NCBI RefSeq assembly: GCF_020360975.1
Contig: NW_025408668.1
Span: 1,426,001-1,490,000 of the forward strand
Direction of reading: 5' to 3'
DNA from: Hirsutella rhossiliensis
Taxonomy: Eukaryota > Ascomycota > Sordariomycetes > Hypocreales > Ophiocordycipitaceae
Length of the DNA: 64,000 nt
The translations under genes and the position numbers were made by a program. Shown one piece after another: positions 34,852 through 45,705 of this stretch. Each line of letters opens with the position of its first letter. Position 1 is the stretch's first letter. A model generated the notes under the pieces. It saw nothing but the letters and a program-made list of their open reading frames with translations. It made no database searches and was not told the DNA's origin.

Positions 34852-35029
34852 TTTTAATATTCGTCCACGCAAAATAAAGTAGGGGGAAGAAAGAAACGTG
34901 ACTGTAAAGATCTGCTATAACTTCGTCGTATATGCAATTAACCCTGCTTCTGCTAAGCCGAATATTTAAAAATGGGCCATAACCCTCTATGGTCACAGTA
35001 GGGTATACGTAATGACAAATTTTCTTCCC

Positions 35030-35068
35030 AAATGCGTTTTGAGACAGTCTGGCCTACAGTCGCCCGTA
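35030..35068 (-). repeat. right terminal inverted repeat (39 bp)
   Basis: Reverse complement of 27798-27836 without mismatch. Followed by GCTGG at 35069-35073. Confidence 0.92.
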
Positions 35069-37771
35069 GCTGGCTGGCTGTTGCTATCTGCTACAACGGC
35101 CGTGGTCTCGACGAAAGGAACAACCCCCGCTATCCTCTTCTAGCATGGGGAGTTTCGACTCCGGCCTGAAAGAGTAGACAACGTTGAAAAAACAGCGGAG
35201 AATGCAGCTGGCTACATCCTGCACGGTCGCGGTCTACACGAGTATCTGACATATATATACAGAATCACTAACGTATTTCAGGCTCCGTATACAAATTCAC
35301 AGTCAACAGCTCCCGGGGGGACGTGGTCCCGTTCAAGAAATCAGTGGCAGGGATAACCAGCCCAGGCTTCCGAGGTAGAGACTCGCTCTAAGCCCTGGCC
35401 CTTGTACACGCCACGGCGGGTGGGTGATCCTGCGAAGATTTCATAGGGCAGTGGATGCGTCTCAAGGAAGCGCCGTGATGCTAGCGCTCTATATCATTGT
35501 CCATTGGTTGTCTCCCTTGTGCATGGCGGCCCACCATGTCCATGTCTCAAGCGACGATTTCATTTTTTTTAGAGTTTATGCATGTCTAAGGTCTTGGATC
35601 ACGAGCGAGCGAGGCCTGAAACTACTGAGCCGTGGCGCACAGTTCTAGACTTTAAGAAACTTATACGAGCTTTGCCAGCAATATAAACGAGGGGTGAGGG
35701 TTGCCAGAAAAAAATGCGGCCGCAGGTCTCGACTCAAGGCGCGGAATGAAGCCAAAAGGTAGAACAAAGTTGGCAGTTTTCGATGGCCATGAGACGACGG
35801 ATATATGGAGTAGAGTCGCCGTGGCATGACAATAGCAATAGAAGAGATCAGATTAGGGGGAAGATAGGAAGACAGACCTGGCTAGCTTTGGTTCATGTTC
35901 TCGGGCCATGGATGTTCGCGAACAGCAAGTATTCAATGGTATAAATGCCAACATGAGAAAATCTATACCGACCTGATCCTTAAACCCTTGTAGCCTTGAG
36001 ACGCGTCTCCTCCAGCAAAGCAAGGTCCTCCGCCATCCTTGTTTCACTCTGTGCTGACCCTTAAAAATGTGGCTTGGAAACGCTCCTCGGGTTGCTCAAC
36101 GATAGGCTAGACGCGCGAAAGTTGGATGACAGCTCAATGGGATATCTTGGTCGGGATGTTGTAAGGAAGGCCGCGACCAGAGAAGTGCTACCAAAACGAG
36201 GAGTGAGTCGGTTGAAAGACGAAACGTATTTGCCTTGTGTGAGAGTTCGCCAAAGCTCCAACAGACAGGAAGAGGTCGCTATGCGACTACAGGCTCAATT
36301 GAGACGCCAGATGAACTTATGTGACTCCTGGTTAGGGATTTGTGTTTGTAAACCTCCGACCAATTCACAAGATGGTAATAGTTTTATAGCCTCGCGACTT
36401 AGTGGCGTGTTATACTTCGATATCGACCAGAGCATGAGACGACGTTACCCAAGGGTCATGCGCGCCTAAAACCTGCGGTCGTTTCTTGTTTTAAAAAAAG
36501 TGTCAGTCTTCAGGCGTGGCTATAATGCAATTTGTCTTTTCTTATCCATCCTAGTATAACTTAGAGCCAGGATTCAACTTGATAATAACTATATTCGAGT
36601 CTGCTGCAAAATACTATACTATCTTTATTAAAAGTCTAAATAACTAGATTTTCGTATAAAATAATACCTTTAATTATAATATTCGCCTCTAATAACAATA
36701 AAATATCTAGCAATTTATACAACTATATTTACTTAGGGGTCCCTAATACTTTATATTATTTAATATAAGATACATACTATCCTCCTTCGATAGTTAGTCT
36801 ATATACCAGCTGCTCTTCATCATAGCCAGCTTAGCAAAGGAAGCTGCCTATCGCGTCTTCCCGTACTTTAACGAGCCAATTATGACCAGCGAGGTTAGAC
36901 GACCGCCACCTCTAACGGGTAAGTTCCGCTTCAATATCGCAAGGGGCACATGCCACTTCTTCATTTCGAAGTCCGGCATAGAATGCAGGGAAGCTTTAGG
37001 CTTTTCCGCCATCACGAAAGCCTAGGCATCCACAAACTGCCATATATATTTCTTGCGGAAGCGCGTCTCCATGATCGCTTCAGCGTCTTTATGCCACTTG
37101 CAGTCTATGAACTATTCCTCGTATATGACGATCTCCTTTTTATTGGGGGATAGCTTCGAACCCATCTATCCACCGAAAATGTCACCGTCGTTGGCGACGT
37201 AGGCCTGGATGTCTTCCAGCCACTTCTCGAGAGGTTCGCGAGTCTTCTTCGTGAGAATACGAATTGACCGCGTGTCAACAAAACGCTCTTCGTTCTTCCC
37301 GGAGAATGTGCAGCCGGGACCGCACGGTTCCTTTGCTGACACAGCGCGGAGCGTCAATCAGATGACCGTTGTCTCTGTGCTCGCCGCTTGCCTGTCGCTC
37401 CTCTCCGGACTCACTACCTCGTGTGGTCCTTGGTCGCCCTGCTCCCTGCGGTAAAACATGGCCCTTCGCCTCACGGCTGCGGGAAGTTTCGCAGTCATTG
37501 CCATCCATCCGGGGTCGGTGGCCGTCTCTAAAAGGCGTTTCCTCCTGCGAACACGCGTTGGCCTACTATCCTCTGCGGCTTTCACTTCTCTGGAAGGAAG
37601 CCATGGGTAATTAGCCGGGCACCGTGTGTGCACTCGGGCGGGTAGCGTATCACTCTCGTTCCCTCCATGCTTTGCTCGTTTCACTCGCTGAGTTCTGAGC
37701 CTGAACAGAGTAGACTACTTCTCAATTCATTGTCGTGTGTTCTGACTCTGTGCAGGGTGTGAGTAGAAGCA
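35069..37771. other. intergenic; AT-rich island and unresolved frames
   Basis: 36480-36800 is AT-rich and poor in CA/TG, probably an old RIPed remnant. A 131-codon plus frame at 36074-36469 and minus frames at 35853-36261 have no recognised family. Minus frames at 37166-37684 (for example EPLEKWLEDIQAYVANDGD) may be further exons of the ORF at 37772, but no splice path could be proven. Confidence 0.35.
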
Positions 37772-38329
37772 TCACCGCTTCCGTGCCAAGAAAGCAGGAC
37801 CGGTCTTGCCGCAGAACAGCGGGAACCGGGCCTCGTCTTCTCGTCCAATTGCCGCCCTCACGTCGTCCCATAGGTCGTATGGCAGTCTCTTGTCACCAAA
37901 GAGGATTCGGCCTTCTGTCTCTTGCAACGACTTGAGCCAAACTTCCGCGTCGTCCTCAAAGTCGTCCCTGCAGCACCTCAGGTGCCAAGCCCGGCTCTCG
38001 CCGCTGAGAAACAGGGGGTCCAACGGAATAGGGACAAAATTCTGTGCCTGTAGTGTGAAATTGGATGCATCCATTCTGACCAAGATGTCGTATACGCCCG
38101 AGGGCTTTAAGACACCACAGTGTCGAAACATTCGATCCTTCAATCGCAGCCGCAGCTCATCCAGTATTTCTGATGGCATCACCGTAGTTGACGGAACCCA
38201 TAGAACAAAATACAATCGCTGGCACAATGTCTGTTCCCTCGAGGATTCACAGGTGACATGACCACAGCAAGAGCAGCCCGGACAGTCTGTCGCCCGGGAA
38301 TCCAACTCGGCTGGAGATAGGACATCCAT
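37772..38329 (-). CDS. hypothetical protein, possibly one exon of a larger gene
   Basis: The minus-strand frame is open from about 38460, with its first ATG at 38329, to the stop at 37772 (185 codons). Composition looks protein-like, with a CPGCSCCGHVTC cysteine cluster, LRLRLKDRMFRHCGVLKPSG, RAWHLRCCRDDFEDDAEVWL and LPYDLWDDVRAAIG. The open frame upstream of the ATG suggests an upstream exon, and the frames at 37166-37684 might be downstream ones. No family was recognised. The Cys cluster could bind metal, but this is speculative. Confidence 0.4.
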   Translation of the reverse strand: MDVLSPAELDSRATDCPGCSCCGHVTCESSREQTLCQRLYFVLWVPSTTVMPSEILDELRLRLKDRMFRHCGVLKPSGVYDILVRMDASNFTLQAQNFVPIPLDPLFLSGESRAWHLRCCRDDFEDDAEVWLKSLQETEGRILFGDKRLPYDLWDDVRAAIGREDEARFPLFCGKTGPAFLARKR

Positions 38330-41164
38330 GATAACCACTTCCGTCGGAGCCACAATCGCTCCGTACGAAGATACCGGGGCGAAACGTACAGGCGGGCCAA
38401 TTCTCGCGGATGGGTTGGCACGGGAGATTGAACGGCCTCGGCGCGCGTGTACGCCACGTTGCCTTCACAGGTCAGTTCTGATCTGGCTAGATATTTCCCT
38501 TCTCTAGATCAAATCGTTCAAAGGAACCTGCTTTTGCTCGTGTCAGTTTCTCTTTCTGCGTTTGCCTTTCGACAAATGTGTGAGGCGTAGGCGGTCAACC
38601 TTTCCGGTTGCGTGTGGCACTTAGCCGAGGTTCTATACAGTACTCGGTGGCTGTCTCCAGTGAGAGGTGTAAAAACAAGTCCGTGTTTCTCCCAGAGGAG
38701 GGAAGACGAGGTCTCACCTCTTATATACTACGTGCCTGTGCCTCTGTCCCATGGGTGCTCCCCACTTCTGTGCGGACACCTGCATGATGTTTGCATGAGC
38801 GGGACCCTGCAGCCACACGCACGGCCTTCATTCCCCCGTCATTCACGGTTCAGTCACCAGCCATCGTCCCTTCTGTCCGATTGGCTCTACAAACCGCAGC
38901 GCCCCTGCTCTGTTCCGGCGTGCCTACAGTACTGCCTAGTAACTGATGTCAACTGTCGTACGGGGAACCTTTATAGTTTATACCAAACATAGGGGCTCAG
39001 TCGCTCCCCTCACTGTCGTCCGCATCGCTTCCTCGCTGCAAGGGTCCCTTGTGTGTGCTCCTCTCGTCGCTGCCACAGTCACCCCCTCCGGTCGTTGTCA
39101 ACACTCGTGCCCACTCGTGTTCTACTCGCTCCTGTTTGTGTGGTGCGTAGAGCAGATTCGACAGACGGAAGAATACGACCGTTCTATCGGCTAGCTGGCC
39201 TGGAAGGACAAGGCTGGCCGGAGCGGCAGGGCATCATGCCGCGACACACACTCAACTCGAGGACGAGGCAGAGTCACGCGTCACGGATGATATAACCCAC
39301 CCTGGGTGCCTATATACTTCAATCTCGACGAGCGGAGCCATGGTCAGGCAGACTTAGACTTGGATTCTTACTTTTGAACGACGTGATACCCGAGGATCAC
39401 CACGTTCAAAGTTCCAACACAAGAATGCACCTGCCGTTACACGTGCTCGCGTCCCCCTGACAAGAAAAACGCGTGGCCACAGCTGCTTCCGTAAGCAAAA
39501 CAGAAACTGATGCGCGAGTTGTGACGGAACTGTTTTCTTAACGCGTTTCTGTTTCAAGTTGCTGTAATCGAGTGATTACGTCGTCATGGAGGATTGGAGA
39601 GATTGGTGCCCACGGGCTTGGAGCCCTGGCCTGGGACAAAGTGAGCTTACCCACCACTGGAGGTCCTCTTTAAGCATCAGCAGCCTGCCGAGGCGGAGAT
39701 ATGATTGTAAGAACTTCGAACTACTCGAAGTCTGCGGCCAACCCTACGTTAGGGCCAACCCTTATTGACCTCTTGAGGTTAAGAAGCCCTCTTTTCCGGG
39801 CTCGCTTTTCCGGGCCCTGAGTATTACTGGACAGTCACTGCTCGGTGATAGCGTGTAGCGAAGGGGAACGGTGCCTTAGTCGCGCGGCCCCAGGTTAGTA
39901 TCGTCGGCCTGACTCTCGTCAGAACTCAGAAAATAGACTCCGTGACTGCAAGTTGCAGGTGAGAACCCGCTTCGGGGTGATAAGGAACGAAGGAAATAAG
40001 GAAATCTGCTTTCGATTTCGACAGAAGGGCGGACCTATAATATATATATATATATATATATATTATAGAGCCATATTGGCTGCAAAGTGTCACGTTGGAC
40101 GGACGTCCAACAGTGGATATGCTCGAGTAAATGCTGCACCCTTGGATGGACTCCGTCCGTCATCTAGCCAAATCATTGGCATGCATGATTCTCTGTATTA
40201 GTGCCAGGCCACAAAAATGTTGCGGTGACTGAACTACACGACGCTGAACTTATTTATCAAACCACATATCAACTAGTTGCCACATGCTTGCCATGTCATT
40301 CTTGGGACCTAGTTTAATTACCTCTTAATACGATTAAATTTGAAATTTTCAGAATCATGATACAGCACTGAGCACACATCAGACAGAGCTTAACTACAAC
40401 AGCAAGCATGGTGAGCAAACAGTACCGGGAAAGACCGAACGGGAAAGCCCACGCAGTAATTCAACCCATCTCGCCTTAGATGACATGCTTTCGCGGCGGT
40501 GTCATTCCAAGGCCGAACAGGCTGGTGCCGTCCAACAGCCGACATGGAGTCAGCCCCGCATTCAGCTCACAGCTTCATACTGGGTTGGGCTAAGCGCTGA
40601 CTGCAGCTCAATAGACGGCTGAGCCGTTTTATATCCGCTAAAGTATATCCCCGCTCAGTGAGCCGAACTTTGGTTCAAATTGCAAAGTAGGATAGCGCTT
40701 AATGAGCGTGTCGGGATTCTTGGTCCCGAAGTGCCCCTGTCGTTTATGCTTGCTTCCGATTCGGCCGGTGCCTGGAACTTGGGAGCGAGCCAGTTGAATC
40801 GGCCACCGAGGAGTCTATAAGACAGTAAGTTCTCGCCGCATACGAACGGACCGTTTTGGTTTAGTCTTGGCTGCTACTCACGCGACGATGGGAGAGGTAG
40901 GCAACTCGGCGCCTGGTTCCCCGCGAGAAGACGCGACAATGATGCCGAAATAGATGGCCCAAGAATATAAAGCATTGGACGAGTCTCAGAATTGTGCTTG
41001 GAAGTGCGAAGTATTCACCTCCGCTCCATGTGGAGCTAATAAATATCCGAGTCTAAGTCGAGCAAGATAAACACACATTCGATTGCGTCTCTTCCTGGGC
41101 TTTCTGCTTTGTTTCCGCTACTCTCGAACATTATAGTGCCCTCTGCAGCCGTACTCTGTACACT
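38330..41164. other. long intergenic region, no gene recognised
   Basis: Only short unsupported frames. The last 200 bp before 41165 have pyrimidine-rich stretches typical of a fungal promoter and 5' leader. A TA microsatellite is listed separately. Confidence 0.45.
40036..40066. repeat. TA microsatellite
   Basis: An uninterrupted run of about 12 TA units within a TATAATATA...TATTATA palindrome that could form a cruciform. Confidence 0.9.
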
Positions 41165-42424
41165 ATGGCTTCCAACTCCAGCTTCCAGCTATACCCTCTC
41201 AACAGAGATCCCATCTTCGACTTGGGCCTTCTGCGCGTCCTGTCGCTTAGCGTCTACGATGGCGGTGACATCAACGATGTGCTCATGGCCGCTAGCAGCA
41301 TCATCCCAGGGGACTTTAACAGCTATGCTGGCACCTTTACCCGCCTAGCCAGCCGCGTCTTTGAGCGTGCAAAGACGGTGGTGGAAAGTGGCTTCCCCTT
41401 TTCCGCCCGAACAGCCTTCTTCAGCGCCGCGACTTACTTCCGCTCTGCTGAATTCCTGCTCCACGGCAATCCGGCCGATCCTCGTCTTGCACAGCTCTGG
41501 GACAAGCAGATAGAGGCGTTTGATCATGGGCTCGCTCTGCTTAAGCCCCCAGGGCAGCGAGTTACAATCAACACACCCGACTTCGACATCCCTGCCATCT
41601 GGATTACGCCCAGCGGAGAGACGAAGAAGCGGCCAACCATAATCACTGGATTTGGCTACGATAATACCCAAGAGGAGCTCTACCACCTCATCGGACTCGC
41701 CGCCCTTGAGCGCGGCTATAATGTTCTCAGTTACGAAGGCCCCGGCCAGCCCGCCGTGCTCAGGAAACAGCGTCTTGGCCTTATTCACGACTGGGAGCGT
41801 GTTGTTACGCCCGTCATGGACTATGCTCTTAGCCAAAAGAACATGGTTGACCCTTCGTCAGTAGGTCTCGTAGGCTTCTCTCTAGGCGGTTACCTGGCAT
41901 CCCGAGCTGCTGCCTTTGACCACCGATTCGCGGCCGTCATGGTCCTCGATGGGGTCTGGGACTTTGGGTCCATCATCAAGAACACTTTCGGACCTGACTT
42001 GATGAAGGTGTACGCAGCCGGCGATAAAGCGAAGTTCGACTCGCTTGCCGCCGCGAGGTTTCTCCAACCGCAATCTCCGACCTTCCTCCGTTGGGGTCTC
42101 GAACAGGGCCTGTGGGCGTTCAACACACGATCGCCCTTTGACTTTGTCACGCTCAGTGCAAACTTTACCCTCGAGCGTGTTGCCCATATGATCTCAACGC
42201 CGGTCTTTGTTGGCGAAGCCGAACAGGACCCGTTTTATGCCGGCGAGGCCCGCCGCCTGGCCAGTCGCCTCGGCAGATGGGGTCACTTGCACGAGTTCAA
42301 GGCAGAGGATGCCATTGGCACTCACTCGGCCATTGGCGCGCTCAAGCAGCAAAACCAAGTCGTCCTGGATTGGTTTCAGCGTACGCTAAGCAAGAAGCGC
42401 AAGGGAACGAGGCGGGGCTCGTAG
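41165..42424 (+). CDS. alpha/beta hydrolase, FrsA/DUF1100-like
   Basis: A single exon of 419 residues starting at ATG 41165. The N-terminal ~130 residues form a helical cap (SARTAFFSAATYFRSAEFLL, then DPRLAQLWDKQ) as in 2,6-dihydropseudooxynicotine-hydrolase-like enzymes. The core then has ITGFGYDNTQEELYHLIG, an oxyanion region EGPGQP, the nucleophile elbow GFSLGG with Ser239, a candidate Asp355 in GEAEQDPFYAGE and His387 in GTHSAIGA. These give a complete Ser-Asp-His set. Fungal relatives act as C-C or ester hydrolases and are often found in secondary-metabolite clusters, but no synthase lies nearby. No signal peptide, so cytosolic. The C-terminus is Lys/Arg-rich. Substrate unknown. Confidence 0.85.
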   Translation: MASNSSFQLYPLNRDPIFDLGLLRVLSLSVYDGGDINDVLMAASSIIPGDFNSYAGTFTRLASRVFERAKTVVESGFPFSARTAFFSAATYFRSAEFLLHGNPADPRLAQLWDKQIEAFDHGLALLKPPGQRVTINTPDFDIPAIWITPSGETKKRPTIITGFGYDNTQEELYHLIGLAALERGYNVLSYEGPGQPAVLRKQRLGLIHDWERVVTPVMDYALSQKNMVDPSSVGLVGFSLGGYLASRAAAFDHRFAAVMVLDGVWDFGSIIKNTFGPDLMKVYAAGDKAKFDSLAAARFLQPQSPTFLRWGLEQGLWAFNTRSPFDFVTLSANFTLERVAHMISTPVFVGEAEQDPFYAGEARRLASRLGRWGHLHEFKAEDAIGTHSAIGALKQQNQVVLDWFQRTLSKKRKGTRRGS

Positions 42425-42831
42425 GCTTGTCAGGGTTTGTCGCTGCCTTTTCACCCTTCTCACAACTTGGATCTTTTGGGCTATGTCCAACTCAGAGTAT
42501 ACTTCAATAAAATTGTACATATATTTGCCGCAGTCTTGCCTTTATGCGCTGAAGAGTAGGCTTCCTTTTCTGGATTTTCTCATCTGGCGCCGAGGAAGTG
42601 GCCCAGGCGGCCAGGCCATGGCCTCTTTGACTTCAATTCTCCTCGCCCTCTCCCACTTCTTCCCTGGCTCTCTTAGGTCGTTTGGACTCGCCACAGCCAG
42701 CGCTGTCCAGTACCGGAGTAATAAATTCGTTCAACAAGCGTGAGATAATTGTCTTTAAGAATAATCGCTTTCCGACGGCTACTGTCTGAGCTTTGCCCTC
42801 ATCTTTGGGGGGTTTTATCCCTCGCTCCGAG

Positions 42832-43450
42832 TTACGTATCATCATACTCATACGGCTCCCCAACGCTTCGATCCTTGTCGCCCTCTGCATCGGTTATGTC
42901 CTTGTATATCTGCAGCTTCTCCTCGAAGTTATCTCCTAGCGCAGTGTACATCTTGCGCGCGCATTCGCCCGTGGAGCATGGAAACGCATGGACTGCTCCG
43001 TCGTCGAAGCTTCGCACCAGCGTCACGGTATCCTCGCTCACGTCCTCTTCTCCCAGCACGCAAAAATATTCGTCGTCCCAGTCCTTATTATTAGGCGTAG
43101 CCCGCAAGTACTTGGCGCAGTCTTCCAGTGTTTTCCCCAGAAAAGGCGACGCAAAAGAATCGGCAATGGGCGGGCGAGTACCATCAGAAGGCAGGGACCG
43201 TTCGCCTTCGCCCTCGCCCTCGGTGCGATGCTCGGGAGCGCAAGCATACGGAGAAGAGGGGTCCGGGATGTGGACAACGGTCAGGAAGAAGTTGCCGTCA
43301 TTCTCCTCCGCCGTTCGACGGAGAAACTGGTTGATGTACTGATGGCGTGTCAGACGTGCAAACGCGCTAGGCGGTGGTCTGGCTACTCACCTCAACATCG
43401 ACTGTCTCTGAGAGCACGAAGAGTGCAAAGGGGCTGTTAGGGCCGGACAT
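42832..43450 (-). CDS. small protein of 188 residues, unknown function
   Basis: Two exons on the minus strand, 43450-43391 and 43338-42832. The 52-nt intron has donor GTGAGT, branch CTGAC and acceptor CAG, in phase 0. The product starts MSGPNSPFALFVLSETVDVE and continues YINQFLRRTAEENDGNFFLT, then an acidic Gly/Glu-rich loop, SFASPFLGKTLEDCAKYLRA, and a conserved-looking C-terminal half (EYFCVLGEEDVSEDTVTLVR, CARKMYTALGDNFEEKLQIY). No signal peptide or membrane segment. The splice site and codon-like composition support a real gene. Family not recognised. It converges with the alpha/beta hydrolase gene. Confidence 0.7.
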
Positions 43451-44412
43451 GATTTCCGCGAGAAGACTTGGTGAAGAGACGTGTGAAGGAGGTGCATTTG
43501 GCGCAGACTTTGAGCGGCGAAATCAGTGAACTGTTCAATGTGGGGAGTCGGACGAAAGCCGGGGAGATTGTTATATCTGTGTGTTAGCTCAGCCAGACTG
43601 GCAAGATGAGTGTTGCACCTGCAACAGTTTCATAGTCAGCGGGTTGGCGGGACCTTTGCATGAGAACAGCGACATACATCATAGTCGTTTAATTATGCTG
43701 TCTTTGAGGGCTGAGTGTGGTAATGACGATGCCGTCGGTGGCTGCCGACCAACGACATGTATCAAAAGAATGGTAATTCACGTTGCTACATGCGTAACAC
43801 TTGGTCTGCAGTCAGCCCTAAGCAACCCCATTCGGCGTTAAATCCAGATTTTTGAGGCCACATCTCACAACTTTGCCGAGTCTTGTCAAACCATCAGCAG
43901 GCGAACTTATTATGAAGTCTACTCGGCCACTCGTCGAGGACCGCTGGCCCCCGAACAAAGTTAAGCGGAATACATGTGATCAGGACTTGTGTTGCATTCG
44001 TCTACGGACGAAACAAGTTCAGCCCTCCTCGCCCTTAAGCGAAATAGAATTTTTCCCGCGCGTCGTGCTCTGGGTATACACAGGAGAGGATCGTGGCAGC
44101 TCACGGCAAGGAGAAGCCCATTATGGCCAGGAGGATGAAATCTTTATTCTACTCAGGTGGTTGCATCAAGAGAAGGAGAATTCTATCGGGGTCAGGTGGA
44201 TAAAATCTCATTCTAACGAGGCGGTTTCATCAAGAGAAGGATCGGTCTTAGAGACCGTCAAGAAATTAGAAGCATCCGTTCACGTCCATATAAGAGCAGA
44301 AGGGTAGAATAGTCCACTATGGGTTTTTCATCATCATCATCTTCTACGTTTCCCTTCCGGCCAACAGCTACTCATTGAGCCATCGGATCGTCTTGGTCTG
44401 GTCAATTTCATT
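43451..44412. other. intergenic between divergent genes
   Basis: Upstream region shared by the 188-residue gene (minus) and the DNase gene (plus). It holds a short tandem duplication (44129-44265). The frame at 43852-44307 has no support. Confidence 0.4.
44129..44265. repeat. imperfect tandem duplication, unit about 65 bp
   Basis: The order AGG.GGAT.AAATCT.ATTCTA, then (A/G)GG.GGTT.CATCAAGAGAAGGA, occurs at 44129 and again at about 44194. It lies 150-280 bp before the DNase start codon, in its presumed promoter. Confidence 0.65.
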
Positions 44413-45705
44413 ATGTTTGGTCTTATACCAACCGCCCTCTTTGCCACGGCAGCCCTAACTCAGATCGAAGACGTTGGCATTCCCTTTAGCGGCAACCTCG
44501 ACGTTGCCCCTGGCCGTGCCAATCGTTTCCAAGCCCGAGCCGGCACCGACTTTGGCATACTGAAATTCAACTGCAAGGGCGGAGAATCAGCCTGCAACAA
44601 TGCCTGCTACTACATCAACTGCCACGCACCCGCCAACAATATCAAGGATGCCGACAAGATTGTCTACACGGGTCCCAAGTCGAAAGATAACGATCGGAAT
44701 CGCCGTGAGTCGGGGTGCCAGGCTCGTCACCCTCCAAAGGGGGCCCATCAGAAGCGTCAGAATCACAAGCCTCATAAGCCTAAGAAGCCTACGAAGCCTC
44801 ATAAGCCTACGAAGCCTACGAAGCCTAACAAGCCTAAGAAACTCGGCTCGACTACCAGCGTATGCCGGGCGTTTCCATACAGTCAACGGTTCATACCCAG
44901 CGACAAACACTCAGAGGCGTCATCGTGGCAGTGCGATGAGTGGCCGCCGGCGTCGTCTCAGCAGCAACCGTTCGGGTCCAGCGGACGCATTGCCAACAGT
45001 CTCCGCTGTATGCCTAGCCACGAGAACGAAGCACTCGGTCGTCAAATGGCTTCATTCTATCAGGGTCATGGGACATGGCCCGGCCGAAAGACAGCGGGCA
45101 AGATGGCTCGCAATGATTACGCCCGCGTCGAGTTCGACATCTCCCAAGCGGACGGGAGCAAAGTGTCGTTCTGTATAAAGCATGTAGATGGCCTCCACTG
45201 CGACAACGACGTTTATCAGTTCGGCCTGACCAAGAAACGTCAAAAGTATGGCCAAATTTCAGTCCCGATCGAGCCCAATGACAGTGACCAGGACAACCTT
45301 TATGCTCTTCAGGACACAAGATTCAAAAGGATATTCCAATGCTCCATCAAGCTCACGCGCGAGGGCGACAACCACTTCAAGAGCATCGAGCTGGGCGATG
45401 GGGAAGGTACCAAGCACGAAGCGCCCGACTGCGACATTCCAGGGGCGACTGGCCACTGCACCCTAGAGGGGCTTCCCAAAGAATTGAAGCTGTTCAAGAA
45501 AGGCCCTCTGGGCTCCAAGCTCAAATTTGAGTATGCACCAGGGGAAGAACAAACCAACTTCAACTGGTATGCGTGGGACACTGATTCCGAGGGCAAAGGC
45601 AAAGGTCCCACCGCCGATAAGTTTTATTGCAAGAAAGGTAAGAGCGGAAACGAGGAGGATATTGAGTGCTGGTTCCCTTGCTACGAGAACGCAGATGGCA
45701 GATAG
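44413..45705 (+). CDS. secreted NucA/NucB-type deoxyribonuclease
   Basis: A single exon of 430 residues. A signal peptide is present at about residues 1-17 (MFGLIPTALFATAALTQ). Family features are FNCKGGESACNNACYYINC (52-70), RRESGCQ (about 97-103), SVCRAFPYSQRF (149-160) and the catalytic-region motif WQCDEWPPASS (172-182), as in NucA/NucB nucleases. A basic KP-rich stretch (118-143, units such as KPTKPHKP) is inserted inside the nuclease domain between the second Cys block and CRAF. The C-terminal ~180 residues are Cys-containing and hold SFCIKHVDGLHCD and CTLEGLPKEL. These look like a separate extracellular domain that I do not recognise. Likely role is degradation of extracellular DNA; location outside the cell is inferred from the signal peptide. 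Confidence 0.8.
   Translation: MFGLIPTALFATAALTQIEDVGIPFSGNLDVAPGRANRFQARAGTDFGILKFNCKGGESACNNACYYINCHAPANNIKDADKIVYTGPKSKDNDRNRRESGCQARHPPKGAHQKRQNHKPHKPKKPTKPHKPTKPTKPNKPKKLGSTTSVCRAFPYSQRFIPSDKHSEASSWQCDEWPPASSQQQPFGSSGRIANSLRCMPSHENEALGRQMASFYQGHGTWPGRKTAGKMARNDYARVEFDISQADGSKVSFCIKHVDGLHCDNDVYQFGLTKKRQKYGQISVPIEPNDSDQDNLYALQDTRFKRIFQCSIKLTREGDNHFKSIELGDGEGTKHEAPDCDIPGATGHCTLEGLPKELKLFKKGPLGSKLKFEYAPGEEQTNFNWYAWDTDSEGKGKGPTADKFYCKKGKSGNEEDIECWFPCYENADGR

Larger units (their letters stand above)
27798..35068. mobile_element. TIR DNA transposon with integrase-core transposase and accessory genes
   Basis: A 7271-bp element bounded by perfect 39-bp terminal inverted repeats (27798-27836 and 35030-35068) and flanked by the 5-bp direct repeat GCTGG (27793-27797 and 35069-35073). 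It carries a decayed integrase-core (DDE) transposase on the plus strand and two decayed accessory genes on the minus strand. Without the later copia insertion and its target duplication (3536 bp) the element would be 3735 bp. Integrase-core transposases with TIRs suggest a Ginger-like or related fungal group; the exact superfamily is uncertain. The sequence is not RIPed. Confidence 0.85.

Noticed and set aside
36074..36469. 131-codon plus-strand frame
   Set aside because: No family, no splice support, and overlapping frames on the other strand are equally plausible.
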